Assembly: GCA_023260815.1 (NCBI GenBank)
Contig: JALQUE010000004.1
Coordinates: forward strand, 1-9,312
Direction: 5' to 3'
Length of the DNA stretch: 9,312 nt
DNA from: Roseovarius sp.
GTDB taxonomy: Bacteria; Pseudomonadota; Alphaproteobacteria; Rhodobacterales; Rhodobacteraceae
The notes under the pieces were generated by a model. The model made no database searches. It was not told where the DNA came from and saw nothing but the letters and a program-made list of their open reading frames with translations. A program made the position numbers and the translations under genes. How positions within the stretch are numbered: position 1 is the stretch's first letter; every line of letters starts with the position of its first letter. This document shows, piece after piece, positions 5,765 to 9,312 of the stretch.

Positions 5765-5786
5765 GGCCACGCGCCCGACCCATCAT

Positions 5787-5812
5787 GCCTGTTACCGGCA
5801 GCCTGTTACCGG
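5787..5812. repeat. 12-bp direct repeat overlapping the acylase stop
   Basis: GCCTGTTACCGG occurs at 5787-5798 and 5801-5812, with a period of 14. The second copy contains the stop codon of the acylase gene (TAA, complement of 5806-5808). It lies in the 41-base gap between two convergent genes, in which I see no hairpin terminator. Confidence 0.75.
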
Positions 5813-8280
5813 GGGGCCGGGTCCAGCACGGTGACGCCCACCGCCGCCGCGCGCGCCAGTTCCGGATCGAGCGACATCGGGATGTATTCGCCGCGTCGCC
5901 AGAGTTGCGCCAGATCATCGTAGTGGCGCGACAGGAAATGCCCCGATTGCCCGGTCGAGATGATGAACACGCTGCTATCGGGATCGGCGAAATCATAGAC
6001 CCCGCGATACCCTGCGCCGTGGACGTTCTGGAACGGGTCAAGGCCGCTGCCACGGGTGCGGCCCCGTTGCAGCGTGTTATCGCCCCCCGAGGTGGATTGC
6101 CGGATGTTGACGAAATAGCGCAGCACCGGCACCTCGCCCAGAATGGGGTGATCGTGGGTTGCCTGATGCGCGTCGCCCCATCGCAGGCTTTCAAGGGCCG
6201 TGCCATAGCGTTCGTTGATCCAGATCAGCGCATCGTCCAGCGCCATGCGCGCGATATCGGTGCAGGTTTCCACCGGCGAGGATTGCCGGACATCGCACCA
6301 CGCCGACGCGCCGTCGATATCGCGGTAGACCCGTTCGATGAACACCGGATCCGGATGTGCGAATTCGCGCGACAGCGGGCCGAGATCGTCACGGATCAGC
6401 CGATCCTGCAGCGCCCGCATCCAGGCGGCATAGATCAGCGGCTCGGGAAGGTGTTCATTCATCTCGCCGTTCCAGTCGGACAGCAGATCAAGGGCGCGCT
6501 GGCGCTGACGTTCGGGCGTGCCGTCGGGGGCGGCTTCGCCGGTGAACCAAAGATCGGCGCCAATCAGCGGCAAGAGCGACCGCGCGGTGAAACTGACGGT
6601 GTCGAGCTGCGCCTCGATGAAGCTGTCGCGGGTATGCACCTGCCGGCTTTGCATCAGGCGTTGCCAGCGGTGGATGCGCTGCGTGTCGCCCCAGACGTAG
6701 CTGACATGCAGGGGAAAGGGCCGATCGACGGTCTTGTTGTTGGTGTTGCCCAGAACGCCGCCCGCGGGCGCGATGAATTCGGGATTGGCCGAATAGGGGC
6801 TGATCCCCTGCCAGCGGTTCTGCCGCACCCAGCCCCGCGACGGCATGCGCCCCCGGCTTTCGTGTTGGGCATTGCGGCGCGGCATGGCGCCCAGGGTTTT
6901 CATGGCGATGGTGTCATTGTCGACCAGCACGACATTCTGCGAGGGGGCGATATACAGCTCGCCCGCCGCGAGCGCCTCGTTGACCGAGGACGCCCCCATC
7001 AGGGCGATGGCCGCAGACATCGTCGTGTCGGCGGGATCAAGCGCGGTCCATGACAGCGAGGCCACATGCCCCGCCGGCGTGATCGTGCCCAGATCCGCAT
7101 GAGAGCCGGGCAGCACCGGGCCATTATCGGTCCAGCGCAGGGTCATGGTGACGGGTTCGGCATCCTTGATGCGGATGATCGACCGCGCGGTGCGGAACGG
7201 CTTGTAGCCTTCGGGCGTCAGGTATTCGCCGGGGTTTTCCGGGTTGAGGCGTTCGATATGGGCATCCTGATCGTCAAGATAGGACGAGGTCAGCCCCCAG
7301 CCCAGATCGTGGCTGCGCCCGCTCAGGACGGCGGGCATGCCGGGGATGGTCCCGCCGATCACGCCACCGCGATCCAGTTCGAGCCGGGCCAGATACCAGA
7401 TCGCGGGTGCGGAAAAGCCCAGGTGAGGATCGTTCGCCAGAAGCGTCCCCGAGGTGGCCGAGCGCGCCGGTGCGGCGGCCCAGGCGTTCGAGGCGCCGGC
7501 AAAGGCACGCGGATTGAACGGCGAGAGGGGGTGGCGGGGACGCGCCTCCAGCGCGGCATGGCGCAGGGGGGCGGCGCCGGGCATCAGGCTGGCATAATCG
7601 GGGAGTGCCGCCAGGCCGCTGCCGGGCGCCAGCGGCAGGATATCATCGATCCGGGCGCCATCCTCGAGCGCGAGGGAGGTGCGCGCGCGCAGCACCTCAT
7701 GTTCCAGATGCGACGAGAGCTGCACCGCCATCAGCTTGAGAATGGCAATGGAATCAGCAGGTTGCCACGGCGCCATGGGGGCATTGAACAGAAACATCTC
7801 GGGCGCGCCACGGCCAAGCGCATCGGCGTTGATCTCGGTCAGGCGGGCGTTGACACCGGCGGCATAGGCCTGCAGCGCACGGAGGGTTTGCGGGGTTTGC
7901 GCGTCGACCGAACTGCGGGCCAGATCATAGAGATCGAAGCGGCGCATCACCTTGTCGATCTCGAGCGTGCGGGGGCCGAAGACCTCGGAGAGGCGCCCTT
8001 GGGCGGTGCGGCGCAGCACCACCATCTGCCACAGCCTGTCCTGCGCATGGGCATAGCCCAGACCGAAGAAGGTGTCGGCGTCGCCCTGCCCGAAGATATG
8101 CGGCACATTGGCGTGATCGCGCACGATCTCGACCGGAGCGGCGAGACCGTCGACGGTCAACCGCTTGTCATACTCGGGCAGCGAGCGCGACAGCAGGTAA
8201 TACAGCCCCAGCACGACCACCAGCCCCAGCAGGATGGCGCCACCCGTCAGCCTGAGAAGCCATTTGAAGATCGACGCCAT
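5806..8280 (-). CDS. Penicillin acylase family (S45) Ntn hydrolase, membrane-anchored
   Basis: This large enzyme precursor has 824 residues from the ATG at 8280. The S45 family cuts itself into alpha and beta chains and hydrolyses amide bonds, as in penicillin G acylase and acyl-homoserine lactone acylases. Residues about 9-30 are a membrane segment (GGAILLGLVVVLGLYYLL), probably an uncleaved anchor with the body in the periplasm. The alpha region has VEIVRDHANVPHIFG and GLGYAHAQDRLWQM. The nucleophile is Ser264 in AGASNAWA, the expected new N-terminus of the beta chain, followed by LLANDPHLGF. GNTNNK (511-516) matches the oxyanion-hole Asn region. The tail holds STGQSGHFLSRHYDD, conserved in the family. 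C662 and C673 could form a disulfide, fitting a periplasmic site. An ATG at 8313 would add 11 residues; neither start has a clear ribosome site. The substrate is unknown. Confidence 0.92.
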   Translation of the reverse strand: MASIFKWLLRLTGGAILLGLVVVLGLYYLLSRSLPEYDKRLTVDGLAAPVEIVRDHANVPHIFGQGDADTFFGLGYAHAQDRLWQMVVLRRTAQGRLSEVFGPRTLEIDKVMRRFDLYDLARSSVDAQTPQTLRALQAYAAGVNARLTEINADALGRGAPEMFLFNAPMAPWQPADSIAILKLMAVQLSSHLEHEVLRARTSLALEDGARIDDILPLAPGSGLAALPDYASLMPGAAPLRHAALEARPRHPLSPFNPRAFAGASNAWAAAPARSATSGTLLANDPHLGFSAPAIWYLARLELDRGGVIGGTIPGMPAVLSGRSHDLGWGLTSSYLDDQDAHIERLNPENPGEYLTPEGYKPFRTARSIIRIKDAEPVTMTLRWTDNGPVLPGSHADLGTITPAGHVASLSWTALDPADTTMSAAIALMGASSVNEALAAGELYIAPSQNVVLVDNDTIAMKTLGAMPRRNAQHESRGRMPSRGWVRQNRWQGISPYSANPEFIAPAGGVLGNTNNKTVDRPFPLHVSYVWGDTQRIHRWQRLMQSRQVHTRDSFIEAQLDTVSFTARSLLPLIGADLWFTGEAAPDGTPERQRQRALDLLSDWNGEMNEHLPEPLIYAAWMRALQDRLIRDDLGPLSREFAHPDPVFIERVYRDIDGASAWCDVRQSSPVETCTDIARMALDDALIWINERYGTALESLRWGDAHQATHDHPILGEVPVLRYFVNIRQSTSGGDNTLQRGRTRGSGLDPFQNVHGAGYRGVYDFADPDSSVFIISTGQSGHFLSRHYDDLAQLWRRGEYIPMSLDPELARAAAVGVTVLDPAPR

Positions 8281-8359
8281 GCCCCTACCCGGTTTTCCCT
8301 TGCATCCAGCCATGGGATAGTCAGAAATCCCCCCAGAGACAATCGAAAGGGAGATGACG

Positions 8360-9235
8360 ATGACGAAACTGGCATTCCTCGGCCTTGGCGTGATGGGCTA
8401 CCCCATGGCGGGGCACCTGCAGGCAGCGGGCCACGACGTCTGCGTCTATAACCGGACAGAGGCAAAAGCCCAGAAATGGGCCGCAGAACATGGCGGACGC
8501 CATGCCGCCACCCCGCGCGAGGCCGCCGACGGCGCGGCCTTCGTGATGGCCTGCGTCGGCAATGACGACGATCTGCGCAGCGTCTGCACCGGGCCGGATG
8601 GCGCCTTTGCCGGCATGGCCGCGGGGGCGGTTTTCGTCGATCACACCACGGTGTCGGCCAAGGTCACGCAGGAGCTGTACGGGTTGGCCAGGGAGGCCGG
8701 GCTGAATTTCGTCGACGCGCCGATTTCGGGCGGTCAGGCGGGGGCCGAGAACGCGCAATTGTCGATCATGTGCGGCGGCGACCAGGACGCCTATGACGCG
8801 GCCGAGCCGGTGATGACCACCTACGCCAAGCTGTGCCGCCGGATCGGCGAGAGCGGCGCGGGACAAAAGACCAAGATGTGCAACCAGATCGCCATCGCCG
8901 GGCTGGTGCAGGGTCTGAGCGAGGCGCTGCATTTCGCCGAAGAGGCGGGGCTGGATGGGCGCGCGGTGGTCGAGGTGATCAGCCAAGGGGCCGCGGGAAG
9001 CTGGCAGATGTCGAACCGTTACGAGACGATGCTGGACGACAAGTTCGAGCATGGGTTCGCGGTGGACTGGATGCGCAAGGATCTGGGCATCTGCCTGTCG
9101 ACGGGTGACGAGATCGGCGCCTCGTTGCCGGTGACGGCGCTGGTCGATCAGTTCTACAAGGATGTGCAGAACATGGGCGGCGGGCGTTGGGATACGTCGA
9201 GCCTGTTCAAGAGGTTGCGCAAGCTGTCGGGCTGA
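8360..9235 (+). CDS. NAD(P)-dependent oxidoreductase, 3-hydroxyisobutyrate dehydrogenase family
   Basis: This 291-residue cytoplasmic beta-hydroxyacid dehydrogenase belongs to the family of 3-hydroxyisobutyrate dehydrogenase, tartronate semialdehyde reductase and GLYR1. The dinucleotide motif is GLGVMG (8-13). NRT follows the second strand and suggests NADP may be accepted. DAPISGG (119-125) is the substrate-binding signature. GAGQKTKMCNQ (166-176) holds the catalytic Lys172 and Asn175, and WMRKDLG (about 237-243) is the conserved C-terminal helix contact. The start at 8360 is chosen because AAAGGGA (8346-8352) lies 7 bases before it; the ATG at 8354 directly abuts that site and would add two residues. 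It is divergent from the acylase gene across 79 bases. The exact substrate cannot be told, so mmsB or garR is not assigned. Confidence 0.93.
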   Translation: MTKLAFLGLGVMGYPMAGHLQAAGHDVCVYNRTEAKAQKWAAEHGGRHAATPREAADGAAFVMACVGNDDDLRSVCTGPDGAFAGMAAGAVFVDHTTVSAKVTQELYGLAREAGLNFVDAPISGGQAGAENAQLSIMCGGDQDAYDAAEPVMTTYAKLCRRIGESGAGQKTKMCNQIAIAGLVQGLSEALHFAEEAGLDGRAVVEVISQGAAGSWQMSNRYETMLDDKFEHGFAVDWMRKDLGICLSTGDEIGASLPVTALVDQFYKDVQNMGGGRWDTSSLFKRLRKLSG

Positions 9236-9257
9236 GCGCGCGAGGCTGCCGGGGTAT

Positions 9258-9304
9258 GGGGGCCAGCCCCCGTCGTTGAAATCCGGATAGGGGATTTCAA
9301 CGAC
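9258..9304. repeat. Two-hairpin palindromic intergenic element at the window end
   Basis: A first inverted repeat, GGGGGC and GCCCCC (9258-9263 and 9266-9271), is followed at once by a perfect 13-bp stem, GTCGTTGAAATCC (9272-9284) and GGATTTCAACGAC (9292-9304), around a 7-base loop. It starts 23 bases after the dehydrogenase stop. No T-run follows the second stem within the window. The arrangement, and the trailing CTCCCCCGG that is cut by the window edge, resemble dispersed intergenic palindromes I recall from Rhodobacteraceae. It may also terminate or protect the upstream transcript. Confidence 0.7.
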
Positions 9305-9312
9305 TCCCCCGG

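Noticed and set aside
5725..8451. Two long + strand open frames (442 and 461 residues) opposite the acylase gene
   Set aside because: They are antisense to a protein with clear S45 motifs through its whole length. Their own translations are Arg/Gly/His-rich without recognisable domains, as expected from GC-rich antisense frames.
8360..9235. Naming the reductase mmsB or garR
   Set aside because: The family motifs are clear, but the neighbours contain no valine-degradation or glyoxylate genes to decide the substrate.
1..9312. CRISPR array, tRNA, rRNA, insertion sequence, toxin-antitoxin or phage-defence genes
   Set aside because: No regularly spaced repeats, cloverleaf-like sequence, transposase motifs or defence domains were seen on either strand.

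Overview
The window looks like a chromosomal segment from a Rhodobacteraceae (Roseobacter/Rhodobacter-type) alphaproteobacterium. The evidence is high GC, a ferredoxin-NADP reductase that closely resembles my memory of the Rhodobacter capsulatus FPR, a cysI-cysH-DUF934 order typical of that family, and a GC-rich palindromic intergenic element of a kind I recall from those genomes. Taxonomy is inferred from protein resemblance only. I see no mobile element, CRISPR array, tRNA or rRNA.

Left part (1-2600), + strand: the 3' end of a siroheme sulfite/nitrite reductase (cysI), a [4Fe-4S]-type cysH, a DUF934 protein, and after a 70-base gap a ferredoxin/flavodoxin-NADP+ reductase (fpr). Together these form an assimilatory sulfate reduction cluster: CysH reduces activated sulfate to sulfite, CysI reduces sulfite to sulfide, and Fpr could supply the reduced ferredoxin. 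A bidirectional hairpin terminator separates fpr from the next gene, which converges on it.

Middle part (2600-5100): on the - strand, an unrecognised membrane-anchored protein, very rich in Ala, Glu, Asp and Thr, with about 198 consecutive residues lacking Lys or Arg. Divergent from it is infC (IF-3), which appears to start at a rare ATA codon. infC is followed by a structured 3' spacer ending in a strong terminator. Next comes a small class I SAM methyltransferase, preceded by a T-free, CA-rich leader.

Right part (5100-9312): a dienelactone-hydrolase-like alpha/beta hydrolase (+) converges on a long membrane-anchored penicillin-acylase-family Ntn hydrolase (-). Divergent from the acylase is a 3-hydroxyisobutyrate-dehydrogenase-family reductase (+). 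The window ends inside a two-hairpin palindromic element.

Most of the window is ordinary core and household metabolism. I found no convincing new multi-gene system. The points most worth a second look are the ATA start of infC, the base-free acidic membrane protein, the T-free leader and the terminal palindromic element.
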